In this document: piece by piece, positions 16,068 through 24,591 of the stretch
Layout: each line of letters begins with the position of its first letter
How positions within the stretch are numbered: the stretch's first letter is position 1
Origin: Rhodospirillum centenum SW
GTDB taxonomy: Bacteria; Pseudomonadota; Alphaproteobacteria; Azospirillales; Azospirillaceae
DNA length: 64,000 nt
Assembly (NCBI RefSeq): GCF_000016185.1
Contig: NC_011420.2
Location: 3,015,001 to 3,079,000, forward strand
Reading direction: 5' to 3'
Translations under genes and position numbers: made by a program
Notes under the pieces: model-generated
Seen by the model: the letters and a program-made list of their open reading frames with translations, nothing else
Told to the model about the DNA's origin: nothing
The model's database searches: none

Positions 16068-16257
16068 TCCTTCCTCCTCTGCCTGTGCCGTCCCTGGATA
16101 CCCTGCCCGCGCCGGCCGGGCCAGCCGGCCTTTCCTCCGGGCGGGTGCCACCTTAGCGAGCGCCCACCGGGCGGCCATGACCGCTGGCGCGTGCGGACCG
16201 CCTCCCCTACACTCCTCAAGAGGGTGCCCGTTGGGGACCCGGCGGGGGGAGGATCGC

Positions 16258-17823
16258 TTGGTCGCGCGGGTGAGTACGGTCGCCTTCCAGGGCATCGACG
16301 TGCTGGACATCGACGTGCAGGTGCAGATGTCCGGCGGCGAGCTGGCCTTCATCGTCGTCGGCCTGCCCGACAAGGCGGTGGCCGAGAGCCGCGAGCGGGT
16401 GCGCGCGGCCCTGCACGCGCTGGGCCTGTCGCTGCCGCCGCGGCGCATCGCCGTCAACCTGGCCCCGGCGGACGTGCTGAAGGAGGGATCGCACTTCGAC
16501 CTGCCGATCGCGCTGGCCCTGCTGGTGATCCTGGGCGTGCTGCCGGGGGAGGAGGTGGCGCGCTTCTACGCCCTGGGCGAGCTGGGGCTGGACGGGGCGC
16601 TGGCCCCGGTGGCCGGGGTGCTGCCCAGTGCCATCAACGCCTCGGCCCACGGGCGCGGCCTGATCTGTCCCGCGGCCTGCGGCGGAGAGGCGGCCTGGGC
16701 CGGCGATCTGGAGGTGCTGGCCGCGCCCAGCCTGCTGGCCATCATCAACCATTTCAAGGGGACCCAGGTGCTGTCGCGGCCCGAGCCGCGGCTGGAGCCG
16801 GCCGACGCCGGGGCCGGCCACAGGGACCTGAAGGACGTGAAGGGGCAGGAGACGGCGAAGCGCGCGCTGGAGGTGGCGGCCAGCGGCGGCCACAACCTGC
16901 TGATGATCGGCCCGCCGGGGTCGGGCAAGTCGATGCTGGCCGCGCGCCTGCCGGGCATCCTGCCGCCGCTGGATCCGGCGGAGGCGCTGGAGGCGTCGAT
17001 GATCCACTCGGTCGCCGGGCAGCTCGAGGGCGGCCGGCTGCTGCGCCGTCGCCCCTTCCGCGACCCGCACCATTCCGCCAGCCTGCCCGCCCTGGTCGGC
17101 GGCGGGCTGCGCGCCCGGCCGGGGGAGATCAGTCTGGCGCACCAGGGCGTGCTGTTCCTGGACGAGCTGCCGGAGTTCGCGCGCCAGACGCTGGAGGCGC
17201 TGCGCCAGCCGATGGAGAGCGGCCGCGCCGTGATCGCGCGGGCCAACGCCCACATCGCCTATCCCGCCCGCTTCCAGCTCGTGGCGGCGATGAACCCCTG
17301 CCGCTGCGGCCATCTGGACGATGCCGCCCTGGCCTGCTCGCGCGCGCCGAAATGCGCCGCCGACTACCAGTCGCGCATCTCCGGCCCCCTGTTCGACCGC
17401 ATCGACCTGCATGTGGAGGTGCCGGCCGTCAGCGCCGCCGACCTGTCGCTGCCGCCCCCGCGGGAGGACAGCACCCAGGTCGCCGCCCGCGTGGCCCGCG
17501 TGCGCGAGGTGCAGCGCCGGCGCTATGCCGCGCTGGCCGGGGCCGGGGCCGGGCCGGGGCCAGGGGCGGGAACCGGAGCCGGCGGGACGGCCCTGCGCAC
17601 CAATGCCGAGGCCGACGGCGCCCTGCTGGAACAGGTCGCCGCCCCCGACGCCCAGGGCCGGGCGCTGCTGACCGAGGCGGCGGAGCGGCTGCGCCTGTCC
17701 GCCCGCGGCTACCACCGCGTGCTGCGCGTCGCCCGCACCCTGGCCGACATGGACGACAGCCCCACCGTCCGCCGCCCCCACATCGCCGAAGCCCTCAGCT
17801 ACCGCCGCCTCGCACCGCGGTAG
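16258..17823 (+). CDS. comM: ComM/YifB-family magnesium chelatase-like AAA+ ATPase
   Basis: The product is 521 aa, the normal length. An N-terminal domain ([18 protein letters not shown]) leads to an AAA+ core with Walker [17 protein letters not shown] and Walker [12 protein letters not shown], then the typical [10 protein letters not shown]-x(n)-C cluster and [11 protein letters not shown]. ComM is a hexameric helicase that extends branch migration during natural transformation. The TTG at 16258, close behind GGGGGAGGA, gives [13 protein letters not shown], the standard N-terminus; GTG at 16270 is the alternative. It ends just before the AT-rich retron-like insertion. Confidence 0.9.
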   Translation: MVARVSTVAFQGIDVLDIDVQVQMSGGELAFIVVGLPDKAVAESRERVRAALHALGLSLPPRRIAVNLAPADVLKEGSHFDLPIALALLVILGVLPGEEVARFYALGELGLDGALAPVAGVLPSAINASAHGRGLICPAACGGEAAWAGDLEVLAAPSLLAIINHFKGTQVLSRPEPRLEPADAGAGHRDLKDVKGQETAKRALEVAASGGHNLLMIGPPGSGKSMLAARLPGILPPLDPAEALEASMIHSVAGQLEGGRLLRRRPFRDPHHSASLPALVGGGLRARPGEISLAHQGVLFLDELPEFARQTLEALRQPMESGRAVIARANAHIAYPARFQLVAAMNPCRCGHLDDAALACSRAPKCAADYQSRISGPLFDRIDLHVEVPAVSAADLSLPPPREDSTQVAARVARVREVQRRRYAALAGAGAGPGPGAGTGAGGTALRTNAEADGALLEQVAAPDAQGRALLTEAAERLRLSARGYHRVLRVARTLADMDDSPTVRRPHIAEALSYRRLAPR

Positions 17824-17929
17824 GGGGGCTGGCTAAGCGTGGCAATGCTCTTCGGGTTGGACGATTTGGGCAGCATAAGCGGTTCGATTCAGTCAAGTGT
17901 CATGGAAATCATAGAACTATCTATGCTGA

Positions 17930-18880
17930 TTAAGGTGATGATGGGTGGAATGCTTTAGAAAGAAGGCGTCGCTTCAGATTGGCGCGCGCTTGACTCGCTC
18001 TTTTTGCTTTATCTTTAAAACTTGGATCAATTTGGCTCGCCTCGAATAGTCTTCCAACCTGCTTCTCTAGTTGGGTTAGGCGATCAGAATCAGTCTTTGC
18101 CGTAAAAATATGCGTGTATCCGTCGCGGATAGCTCTGTGGCGCCTTAGTGGGAGTCTTACGCCAAGCGAGGTAACGGCGACCCCTGTAATCAACTTTACT
18201 TCGCCGGGCGAATAGTAGCGCGCCTTTTGCTTGTGATTTACGTAACCGTGCCGACGAATTATCTTTTGAACCTCGTAGAGTAACTTTTTTGATACATGTT
18301 CCCCCGAAAAACATACATCATCTATATAGCACGTCATTGTAGCGCTACGGTTTTTGGCGAGGAGATAAAGCTCCTCAAACATATCAATGTTTGCATAATA
18401 AGAAAGAATCGGGCTTGCGCTACTTCCTGTAGCGAGGTGACCGTCAACAGTGAGTAGTTTCGCGATTATTGCCGAAACATCTGGGCTGCATTTCATTTTG
18501 AATCTGAAAAAATTGTAAACTTTAAGTCGTGATACGGAAGGAAAAAACTTAGAAATATCAACTTTAATTAGTGCATGCCGCCCAATATGGCGTTGAGCAT
18601 TGCTCAGATATGATCTCTTCTTGGTTGCCGAATAAAGATAATCCGGGGGGTCTATTCGGCAAAGAAGGCGCGCTATTTTCCTATGAAGCTCTTGAATTTC
18701 AGGTATTGGACTTTCGACTTTTCTTTTCTTGTTTCCTTGCGTTATGTAGAAGAATTTAAAATTTTTCCCTTCATAGTTTGCCATTTTCTCAATATCGAGA
18801 TTGGTGCAAAGGATATTCTCAAGCTTTCTTTTTGAATGAAGCTTATAAAGTGGGGACTGATCTATTGGATAATTTTTCAT
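17930..18880 (-). CDS. Retron-type reverse transcriptase
   Basis: The product is about 316 aa. Reverse-transcriptase blocks are in order: SPLYKLHSKRKLENIL at the N-terminus, ALIKVDISKFFPSVS (first catalytic Asp), LATGSSASPILSYYAN, YIDDVCFSG (the YxDD box with the other two Asp), and KLITGVAVTSLGVRL, which sits where retron RTs have their VTG motif. Length and motifs fit a retron RT rather than a group II intron maturase; no maturase domain is present. The DNA is AT-rich. The start at 18880 overlaps the end of the XRE gene by 38 bp; ATGs at 18892-18898 are alternatives. Confidence 0.8.
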   Translation of the reverse strand: MKNYPIDQSPLYKLHSKRKLENILCTNLDIEKMANYEGKNFKFFYITQGNKKRKVESPIPEIQELHRKIARLLCRIDPPDYLYSATKKRSYLSNAQRHIGRHALIKVDISKFFPSVSRLKVYNFFRFKMKCSPDVSAIIAKLLTVDGHLATGSSASPILSYYANIDMFEELYLLAKNRSATMTCYIDDVCFSGEHVSKKLLYEVQKIIRRHGYVNHKQKARYYSPGEVKLITGVAVTSLGVRLPLRRHRAIRDGYTHIFTAKTDSDRLTQLEKQVGRLFEASQIDPSFKDKAKRASQARANLKRRLLSKAFHPSSP

Positions 18881-19184
18881 GATTCTCGTCATCATCATTG
18901 CTATCAGCGGCGGCATCAATCCAACTTAGTATATTAACAATCTTGTTCGCGATTTTAGATTTTATTTTTCTGTGAGATCCGCTCATATGCTCATCAAATA
19001 TGAAAAAACTTGAAATTGGTATAGAATAAGTTTCGGAATATTTTCTTAGAACTTCCAAAGAAACCTTCTTTTTTCCAGATTCAATTTCTGACAAAAATGA
19101 CTTTGATATACCTAACTTTGCCGCAAGTTCAGATTGGCTTGTGCCGTGAAACTTTCTTACGAGCCGCACTACATCGTTAAGCAT
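18843..19184 (-). CDS. XRE-family HTH protein paired with the reverse transcriptase
   Basis: The product is 113 aa from the ATG at 19184 (AAGGA six bases upstream; ATG at 19190 is too close). Residues about 4-60 form a Cro/C1 HTH (LVRKFHGTSQSELAAKLGIS, then FLSEIESGKKKVSLEVLRKY). A ~45-residue C-terminal extension has ISSFFIFDEHMSGSHRK, a hydrophobic patch and an acidic DSNDDDENHE stretch. The gene overlaps the RT start, so the two are translationally coupled. HTH proteins next to an RT are the described partner of the type VI retron class; here it may be the effector, antitoxin or repressor. Confidence 0.8.
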   Translation of the reverse strand: MLNDVVRLVRKFHGTSQSELAAKLGISKSFLSEIESGKKKVSLEVLRKYSETYSIPISSFFIFDEHMSGSHRKIKSKIANKIVNILSWIDAAADSNDDDENHEKLSNRSVPTL

Positions 19185-19212
19185 TGCCATTCCTTCAGGC
19201 TAAGGGAAAAGT

Positions 19213-19374
19213 TTAGGAGTCGCTGAGCAGATCGTAGATGGCCTTAGCGCACTTAAGCGCAACCATCAGTACCCACCGATTCCTCAGAAGCACCACGAGG
19301 GGCCTTCTGATCGGGCGGCGGTCCTTGCTCAACTTCTCCCGCTGGTCGTTTGGCGGATTAGCCTCGATAGACAT
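19213..19374 (-). CDS. 53-residue ORF upstream of the XRE gene
   Basis: The ORF begins at the ATG at 19374 with GGAG seven bases upstream and stops 28 bp before the XRE start codon. A polar, basic N-terminus (NPPNDQREKLSKDRRPIRRP) is followed by a hydrophobic segment LVVLLRNRWVLMVALKCAKA and the tail IYDLLSDS, suggesting one membrane or amphipathic helix. It lies between the strong hairpin and the XRE-RT pair, all on one strand, so it is probably part of the same system. It could be a toxin or membrane effector. No known family is recognised. Confidence 0.45.
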   Translation of the reverse strand: MSIEANPPNDQREKLSKDRRPIRRPLVVLLRNRWVLMVALKCAKAIYDLLSDS

Positions 19375-19625
19375 AATCGTCTCCTCTGATACACCCATCC
19401 GGGCGGAATGGCCCGGATGGGCGTCGCAAGTATCAGAGGGGGACTCCAAACGGGAGCATTACTCCTAAAAATCCCCGCCGCATCCCGCGTCGTGGGAGCG
19501 GCTTTGGCTGCCCCGGGAGAGCACAGCGAGCGGAACCCTCTCGGTAACAAGTGGTAGAGGTTTTGCCTCCTCGGGTCGGAGCCCGACCCCGTAAGTGCGA
19601 CAATGTCCCCAGCCAAACGATAATG
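19372..19625 (-). ncRNA. Candidate retron msr/msd RNA with compound hairpin
   Basis: At 19383-19439 an outer 10-bp stem (CCTCTGATAC with GTATCAGAGG) encloses an inner perfect 11-bp stem (CCCATCCGGGC with GCCCGGATGGG, 6-base loop), with a 1-versus-8-base internal bulge. This looks like an msd hairpin. Further upstream on the minus strand are GGGTCGG-GCT-CCGACCC and smaller stems. The possible a1/a2 pair is ACGATAATG (19617-19625) with CATAATCGT (19372-19380), 8 of 9 complementary. The branching G and exact ends cannot be set. A plain regulatory hairpin for the 53-aa ORF is the alternative. Confidence 0.4.
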
Positions 19626-19784
19626 CTATGCTACTAAATTGGAAAAAGCCGTCAACGGAAAAATTCGCTCCTGGCGAACTCTGTTCGCTTACCCTTGGTC
19701 CCGTTCTCAAAGGCAGACATTGGCAGCGCCATCGTTCCAGCGCAGAAAGGGGGCGTGACGCCCGCCCCATCCCAACGGAGTTAT
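19440..19784. other. Non-coding region between retron-like locus and grpE
   Basis: No gene is supported. The part to about 19625 belongs to the candidate retron RNA. The part beyond may contain the promoter of that locus and the insertion boundary; composition shifts from AT-rich back to GC-rich near 19735. No tRNA gene or attachment-site duplication was recognised. Confidence 0.4.
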
Positions 19785-19813
19785 GGCGGGCTCCCCCGCC
19801 GGGGGAGCCCGCC
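19785..19813 (-). terminator. Hairpin downstream of grpE
   Basis: GGCGGGCTCCCCC and GGGGGAGCCCGCC form a perfect 13-bp stem with a 3-base loop, 13 bp after the grpE stop codon. There is no T-run on the minus strand, so termination by this hairpin is an inference from position and stability. Confidence 0.55.
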
Positions 19814-19825
19814 CGGGGCGGGGGG

Positions 19826-20530
19826 TCAGGCGCTGGTGTTGAGGTTGTGGGTCTCGCCGCCCTTGGCGACGCCGACCATGGCCTCGCGCAGCAGCCGGCC
19901 CTGGAGCGTGTAGCCGGCCTGGAGCACGGCGACCACGGTGCCCGGGGCCTTGCCGGTGCCTTCCATCTCCATCATCACCTGATGGAAGTTGGGGTCGAAG
20001 GGCCTGTCCAGCGGTTCCATCTTCTGGATGCCGGCGCGGTCGAAGGCGGCGGCGAGCTGGCGCTCCGTCGCCTCCACGCCGGTCAGCAGGCTGTTCACCG
20101 CCTCGTTGCCCTGGCGCTGGTCCGGCGCCACGGATTCGACGGCGCGGCGCAGATTGTCGGCCACGGCCAGCAGGTCCTTGGCGAACTTGGCGATGGCGTA
20201 CTTCGCCGTGTCCTCGCGCTCGCGCTCGGCGCGGCGGCGGACATTCTCCGTCTCCGCCAGCGCGCGCAGGAGCTGGTCCTTCAGCACCTGGATCTCCGCC
20301 TCCAGCGACGCGGTGCGGTCGTCCGCGGGGGCCTCGCCGGCGGCGGCCCTGCCGCCCGCGCCCGGAGCGGTCTGGCCCGGAGTGGTCTGGCCGGCAGCGG
20401 TCTGGCCCGCGGGGGCCTGCTGGCCGCCCTGGCCGCCCGGGGCGGTCGTGGTGGCGGTGTTGCTCTCGGGGGCCTCGGCGGCCGCGTCGGTCTGCGGCCG
20501 CTGCTCGCCGTTGGGCATGGTTTCGCTCAT
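19826..20530 (-). CDS. grpE: GrpE, nucleotide exchange factor for DnaK
   Basis: The product is 234 aa. The N-terminal ~70 residues are Ala/Gln/Thr/Pro-rich and probably disordered. The coiled coil begins at SLEAEIQVLKDQLLRALAETENVRRR, followed by the head domain with GVEATERQLAAAFDRAGIQKM and DPNFHQVMMEME, then GYTLQGRLLREAMVGVAKGG, the family's C-terminal signature. It releases ADP from DnaK and acts as a thermosensor. It lies 130 bp downstream of hrcA on the same strand, the usual heat-shock pairing. Confidence 0.95.
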   Translation of the reverse strand: MSETMPNGEQRPQTDAAAEAPESNTATTTAPGGQGGQQAPAGQTAAGQTTPGQTAPGAGGRAAAGEAPADDRTASLEAEIQVLKDQLLRALAETENVRRRAEREREDTAKYAIAKFAKDLLAVADNLRRAVESVAPDQRQGNEAVNSLLTGVEATERQLAAAFDRAGIQKMEPLDRPFDPNFHQVMMEMEGTGKAPGTVVAVLQAGYTLQGRLLREAMVGVAKGGETHNLNTSA

Positions 20531-20660
20531 GACGTCTTGCCTCGGATGCAGTCTGCGGGGCTGGAACGGGGCGGCGGGACCGCCGCCCCGGTCGGCGGAC
20601 GTTTAGGCGGGATCGCGGCGCCTGTCGAGATGGGATGCGCGCCCGGGGCGGGGCGCTCCC

Positions 20661-21698
20661 TCACCCGATCAGGCGGCCCACCACCTTCGCCGTATAGTCC
20701 ACCATGGGGATGATGCGGGCATAGTTGATCCGGGTCGGGCCGATCACGCCGATGGCGCCGACGATCTGGTCCTTCGCGTTGGTGTAGGGGGAGACGATCA
20801 GGGAGCAGCCGGCGTGACGGAACAGCTCGTTCTCCGCGCCGATGTAGATCTGCACCCCCTCCGCCTTGCCGGTGGCGTCCAGCAGGCGGACCATGGCCTC
20901 GCGCGTCTCCAGCGCCTCGAACAGGGTGCGGATGCGCTCCAGGTCGGACAGGGCGGAGACGTCCTCCAGCAGGCGGGCCTGGCCGCGCACGATCAGATAG
21001 CCCTGCTGGCCCTGGCTGCCGCCCCAGGTCGCCAGCCCCGCCGCCACCACCTTGGCCGTGAGCTGGTCGAGCTGGGCGCGGCGCTCCTCGATCTCGGCCA
21101 GGATGTCGGTCCGCGCCTCCGTCAGGGTGCGGCCGGTCAGCCGCGCCGTCAGATAGTTGGATGCCATGGTGAGGGCGGAGACGGGCATGCCCACCGGCAC
21201 CTCCACCACCCGGTTCTCCACCAGCCCGTCCTCCGTCACCATCACCACCAGGGCGCGGCCGGGCGACAGGTTCACGAACTCGATGTGTTTCAGCGGCCGG
21301 TCCGTCTTCGGCGCCAGCACCAGCCCGGCGCAGGAGGACAGGCCGGACAGCATGGTGATCGCCTCCTCCAGCACGTCCGGCAGCGAGCGGCCCCGGTTGG
21401 CGCACTGCGCCTCGATGGCCTCCCGCTCCGTCTCCGACAGGTCGCCGATCTCCAGGATGCCGTTCACGAACATGCGCAGCCCGGCATCGGTGGGCACCCG
21501 CCCGGCCGAGGTGTGCGGCGCCATCAGCAGCCCCAGCTCCTCCAGGTCCGCCATGACGTTGCGGATGGTGGCGGGGGAGAGCTGCATGCCCAGCCGGCGC
21601 GAGACGGTGCGGGAGCCCACGGGTTCCCCCGTCTCCACATACGCCTCGACGATATGGCGGAAGATATCGCGGGTCCGTTGGTTCAGCTCGACGATCAT
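20661..21698 (-). CDS. hrcA: HrcA, heat-inducible transcription repressor
   Basis: The product is 345 aa. An N-terminal winged helix (GEPVGSRTVSRRLGMQLSPATIRNVMADLEELGLL) is followed by the GAF-like domain and the conserved C-terminus FRHAGCSLIVSPYTNAKDQIVGAIGVIGPTRINYARIIPMVDYTAK. HrcA binds CIRCE inverted repeats upstream of groESL/dnaK operons and needs GroEL to fold. No CIRCE element was found upstream of this gene, so it may not be autoregulated here. Confidence 0.95.
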   Translation of the reverse strand: MIVELNQRTRDIFRHIVEAYVETGEPVGSRTVSRRLGMQLSPATIRNVMADLEELGLLMAPHTSAGRVPTDAGLRMFVNGILEIGDLSETEREAIEAQCANRGRSLPDVLEEAITMLSGLSSCAGLVLAPKTDRPLKHIEFVNLSPGRALVVMVTEDGLVENRVVEVPVGMPVSALTMASNYLTARLTGRTLTEARTDILAEIEERRAQLDQLTAKVVAAGLATWGGSQGQQGYLIVRGQARLLEDVSALSDLERIRTLFEALETREAMVRLLDATGKAEGVQIYIGAENELFRHAGCSLIVSPYTNAKDQIVGAIGVIGPTRINYARIIPMVDYTAKVVGRLIG

Positions 21699-21844
21699 GC
21701 CGGTGCGGACGCTTCGCCCTTCGCTCCACCGGGCGGCCCCGGCCGCCCCTGCTTCCCTGAGTCTAGTGTCTGATCCGGGTCTAATCAATGCGGGCGGGGC
21801 GGGCGGATCGCGCCGGGCATGCGGACCAGACGGGCAGCAGGGGG

Positions 21845-21940
21845 AACACGGATTTCCACGGATGATGTCTTCCGGTGCTTTCCCTTGATCCGTGCCATCC
21901 GTGGGCCGGCGCAGCCGGCACCCGTGTTCATCCGTGTCCC
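21845..21940. repeat. Intergenic ATCCGTG repeat, copy 1
   Basis: Within the 330-base gap between hrcA and the toxin gene lies a segment with repeated ATCCGTG/CACGGAT heptamers around a GCCGGC-type palindrome: gatccgtgccatccgtgg, then gccggcgcagccggc, then gttcatccgtgtcc. The same arrangement occurs at 24194-24247 (inverted) and 24382-24437. Nothing else is seen in this gap. Confidence 0.75.
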
Positions 21941-22028
21941 GGGGACCCCGAGGCCCTGCGGCCAGAGCCCGGGCGGACGATGACGGGCGTCCGCTTGCGC
22001 CGACATGGATTCCGATCCATATTTCGTC

Positions 22029-22388
22029 ATGCCCTGGACCGTTCTGTTCCATCCTGAGTTCTGGCCGGAGTTTCTGGACCTCCGGGCTCCGGTGCAGGAC
22101 GAACTGGCGGCCAGGATGAAGCGGCTTCAGGCGACCGGCCCCCTGACGGGCAGGCCGGACGTGGACACCCTGAAGGGGTCTTCGTTCGCGAACATGAAGG
22201 AACTCCGCTTCAGTGTGGATGGCGGGGTCTGGCGGGTTGCCTTCGCGTTCGACCCGGACAAGCAGGCGGTCCTGCTTGTCGCGGGCGACAAGGCGGGTGT
22301 GGCCCAGGACAGATTCTATCGCACGCTGATCCGGAAGGCGGACGAGCGTTACGCCCGCCACCTGCAAGCCGGACGGACCAAGGGCTGA
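22029..22388 (+). CDS. HigB-like toxin (phage Gp49-like/RelE superfamily)
   Basis: The product is 119 aa from the ATG at 22029; an in-frame ATG at 22005 would add 8 residues. The order WTVLFHPEFWPEFLDL, TLKGSSFANMKELRFSVDGGVWRVAFAFDP and VLLVAGDKAGVAQDRFYRTLIRKADERY matches the Gp49-like toxin family, which act as ribosome-dependent mRNA endonucleases. The gene is followed 16 bp later by an XRE antitoxin-like gene, the toxin-first order of HigBA. Confidence 0.8.
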   Translation: MPWTVLFHPEFWPEFLDLRAPVQDELAARMKRLQATGPLTGRPDVDTLKGSSFANMKELRFSVDGGVWRVAFAFDPDKQAVLLVAGDKAGVAQDRFYRTLIRKADERYARHLQAGRTKG

Positions 22389-22404
22389 CGGCCGGGAAAG
22401 GACG

Positions 22405-22731
22405 ATGGCGATGAGCGGAACCAGGACGCTGGACGATTGGCTCGCTTCCCTGCCGCCCGACCGGCGGGAGCGGATCGAGGCCAGGGCGGACGCGCTGGAG
22501 GCGGAGGAACTGACCCTCCAGGGTCTGCGCAAGGCGCTCGACCTGACGCAGGCGAAGATCGCGGAAAGCCTGGACGTGCGGCAGGACACGGTGTCGCGCA
22601 TCGAGCGCCAGACGGACATGCTGCTGTCCACCCTGTCCGGCTATGTCGAAGCCATGGGGGGCCGGCTGGAACTGACGGTCCGTTTCCCCGGCCGGCCGCC
22701 GGTCCGGATCACGGGGCTTTCGGACTTGTAA
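22405..22731 (+). CDS. XRE-family antitoxin (HigA-like)
   Basis: The product is 108 aa. The HTH lies in the C-terminal half: [20 protein letters not shown], then [38 protein letters not shown], the pattern of antitoxins paired with Gp49-like toxins. An N-terminal acidic helix ([18 protein letters not shown]) probably contacts the toxin. It is expected to neutralise the upstream toxin and repress their shared promoter. Confidence 0.8.
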   Translation: MAMSGTRTLDDWLASLPPDRRERIEARADALEAEELTLQGLRKALDLTQAKIAESLDVRQDTVSRIERQTDMLLSTLSGYVEAMGGRLELTVRFPGRPPVRITGLSDL

Positions 22732-22788
22732 GCGGGGCGGGCGTGGCCTATCCACGGTCGGCCCGTTCCCCATCCCGAGACCACAGCC

Positions 22789-23508
22789 ATGTCCCGCCCC
22801 TCCGGCCGTTCCCTCGACCAGATGCGCCCCGTGAGCCTGGAGACGAACGTCTCCAAGCATGCCGAAGGCTCGTGCCTCGTGCGGTTCGGGGACACGCACG
22901 TCCTCTGCACCGCCAGCGTCGAGGACCGCGTGCCGCCCTTCCTGCGCGGCCAGGGCCAGGGCTGGGTGACGGCCGAATACGGCATGCTGCCCCGCGCCAC
23001 GGCCGAGCGCACCGACCGCGAGGCGGCCAAGGGCCGGCAGACCGGCCGCACCCAGGAGATCCAGCGCCTGATCGGCCGCTCGCTGCGCGCCGTCACCGAC
23101 GTGAAGGCGATGGGCGAGATCACCGTGAAGATCGACTGCGACGTGCTCCAGGCCGACGGCGGCACCCGCACGGCGGCCATCACCGGCAGCTATGTCGCGC
23201 TGGCGCTGGCCTTCCGGCATCTCACCTCGATCGGCTTCCTGAAGGCGCAGCCGCTGACCGACAGCGTCGCCGCCGTCTCCTGCGGGCTGTACCAGGGCGC
23301 GCCGGTGCTGGACCTCGACTATGCCGAGGACAGCAGCGCCCAGGCCGACGCCAACTTCGTGCTGACCGGCAAGGGCGGCATCGTGGAGATCCAGGGCACG
23401 GCCGAGAAGACGCCCTTCCAGGAGGCCGAGTTCCTGGCGCTGCTCGCGCTGGCGCGCAAGGGCATCGGCGAGCTGACGGCGCTCCAGGCGGCGGCACTGG
23501 CCCGATGA
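22789..23508 (+). CDS. rph: Ribonuclease PH
   Basis: The product is 239 aa, the full family length. It starts [20 protein letters not shown] and contains [40 protein letters not shown], the RNase PH signature, and [19 protein letters not shown]. It is a hexameric phosphorolytic exoribonuclease that trims tRNA 3' ends. It overlaps rdgB by four bases (ATGA), so the two are translationally coupled. Confidence 0.97.
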   Translation: MSRPSGRSLDQMRPVSLETNVSKHAEGSCLVRFGDTHVLCTASVEDRVPPFLRGQGQGWVTAEYGMLPRATAERTDREAAKGRQTGRTQEIQRLIGRSLRAVTDVKAMGEITVKIDCDVLQADGGTRTAAITGSYVALALAFRHLTSIGFLKAQPLTDSVAAVSCGLYQGAPVLDLDYAEDSSAQADANFVLTGKGGIVEIQGTAEKTPFQEAEFLALLALARKGIGELTALQAAALAR

Positions 23509-24116
23509 CCGCGCCGCGCCGCTTCGCCGGGGACACGCTGGTCATCGCCAGCCACAACCGGGGCAAGGTGCGGGAGATCGCCGACCTGCTCGCCGCCCAT
23601 GTCCGGCACTTCCCCTCCGCCGCCGAGCTGGACCTGCCCGAGCCGGAGGAGACGGAGGCGACCTTCATCGGCAACGCGGCGCTGAAGGCGCGGGCGGCGG
23701 CGCTCGCCTCCGGTCTGCCGGCGCTGGCCGACGACAGCGGGCTCTGGGTCGATGCACTGGACGGCGCGCCAGGCATCTATTCCGCCCGCTGGGCCGGGCC
23801 GGAGAAGGACTTCGGCGCCGCCATGGAGCGGGTGCGGCGGGAGCTGGAGGCGGCGGCCGACCGCCGCGGCGACCGCGCCCGCTTCGTCTGCGCCCTGGCG
23901 CTGGCCTGGCCGGACGGCCATGTCGAGGCGGTGGAGGGCACCGCCCACGGCACGCTGACCTTCCCGCCGCGCGGCGGCAAGGGCTTCGGCTACGATCCGG
24001 TCTTCATCCCGGACGGCCACGCCTGCACCTATGCGGAGCTGGACCCGGCGCACAAGCACGCCATCAGCCACCGCGCCGACGCCTTCCGCCAGCTCCTGGC
24101 CCGCTGCTTCGCCTGA
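23505..24116 (+). CDS. rdgB: XTP/dITP pyrophosphatase (RdgB/HAM1)
   Basis: The product is 203 aa. It has the HAM1 pattern: [16 protein letters not shown] near the N-terminus, [46 protein letters not shown] and [14 protein letters not shown], then [12 protein letters not shown]. It hydrolyses non-canonical purine triphosphates to keep them out of nucleic acids. The start ATG at 23505 overlaps the rph stop. Confidence 0.95.
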   Translation: MTAPRRFAGDTLVIASHNRGKVREIADLLAAHVRHFPSAAELDLPEPEETEATFIGNAALKARAAALASGLPALADDSGLWVDALDGAPGIYSARWAGPEKDFGAAMERVRRELEAAADRRGDRARFVCALALAWPDGHVEAVEGTAHGTLTFPPRGGKGFGYDPVFIPDGHACTYAELDPAHKHAISHRADAFRQLLARCFA

Positions 24117-24193
24117 CGGCGGGGCACCCGGCCGGCGGGGGCGTCATTCGGCGGCGACGGGAACCGGCATCCTTGGGGACCGCCGGACCTGAA

Positions 24194-24247
24194 GAACACG
24201 GATGAACACGGATGCCGGCTGACGCCGGCTTCACGGATGACACGGTG
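24194..24247. repeat. Intergenic ATCCGTG repeat, copy 2 (inverted)
   Basis: gaacacggatgaacacgg, then atgccggctgacgccggc, then ttcacggatgacacggtg: the reverse-complement orientation of copies 1 and 3. It lies 77 bp after rdgB. The surrounding gap (24117-24591) contains copies 2 and 3 and no supported gene. Confidence 0.75.
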
Positions 24248-24381
24248 CCTGGGAAGCCGGACCGATGTCCGCCCTGCAAGGCCGGCAGGGATTCCAGCGG
24301 CTGCGCCGCCCTGCCCGTGATGGATGGGGCTGTCGCGGCGGGTTACTCATGAGGCAATGAGGGGGGGCCCGGCTCCGGCCG

Positions 24382-24437
24382 CACATCCGTGGCCATCCGT
24401 GGGCCGGCGTCAGCCGGCATCCGCGTCATCCGTGTCC
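24382..24437. repeat. Intergenic ATCCGTG repeat, copy 3
   Basis: cacatccgtggccatccgtg, then ggccggcgtcagccggca, then tccgcgtcatccgtgtcc. It matches copy 1 closely around the GCCGGC core, with copy 2 as its near-mirror 140 bp away. Together copies 2 and 3 could fold into one long structure. Confidence 0.75.
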
Positions 24438-24591
24438 GGACGGCAGTTCCGTCTTCCGGCTGATCACCCCCTCCGACCTCGGAACCGGCGCGGGAGGGGC
24501 GGGAGCGTGACACCGGCATGCCATGAGGGCGACACGATCCCCCCGCACGATCGGGACCCTCCTTTCCTTTTCCCCTCCCTCAGAGGCGATC

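Noticed and set aside
16068-16257. Guanidine riboswitch upstream of sugE
   Set aside because: No paired ACGR-type loops or guanidine-I core could be recognised.
17824-17929. tRNA-like T-loop (ggttcgattc) next to the retron insertion
   Set aside because: No acceptor or anticodon stems can be folded around it, so no tRNA or att site is claimed.
21699-21844. CIRCE element upstream of hrcA
   Set aside because: No TTAGCACTC-N9-GAGTGCTAA or close variant is present.
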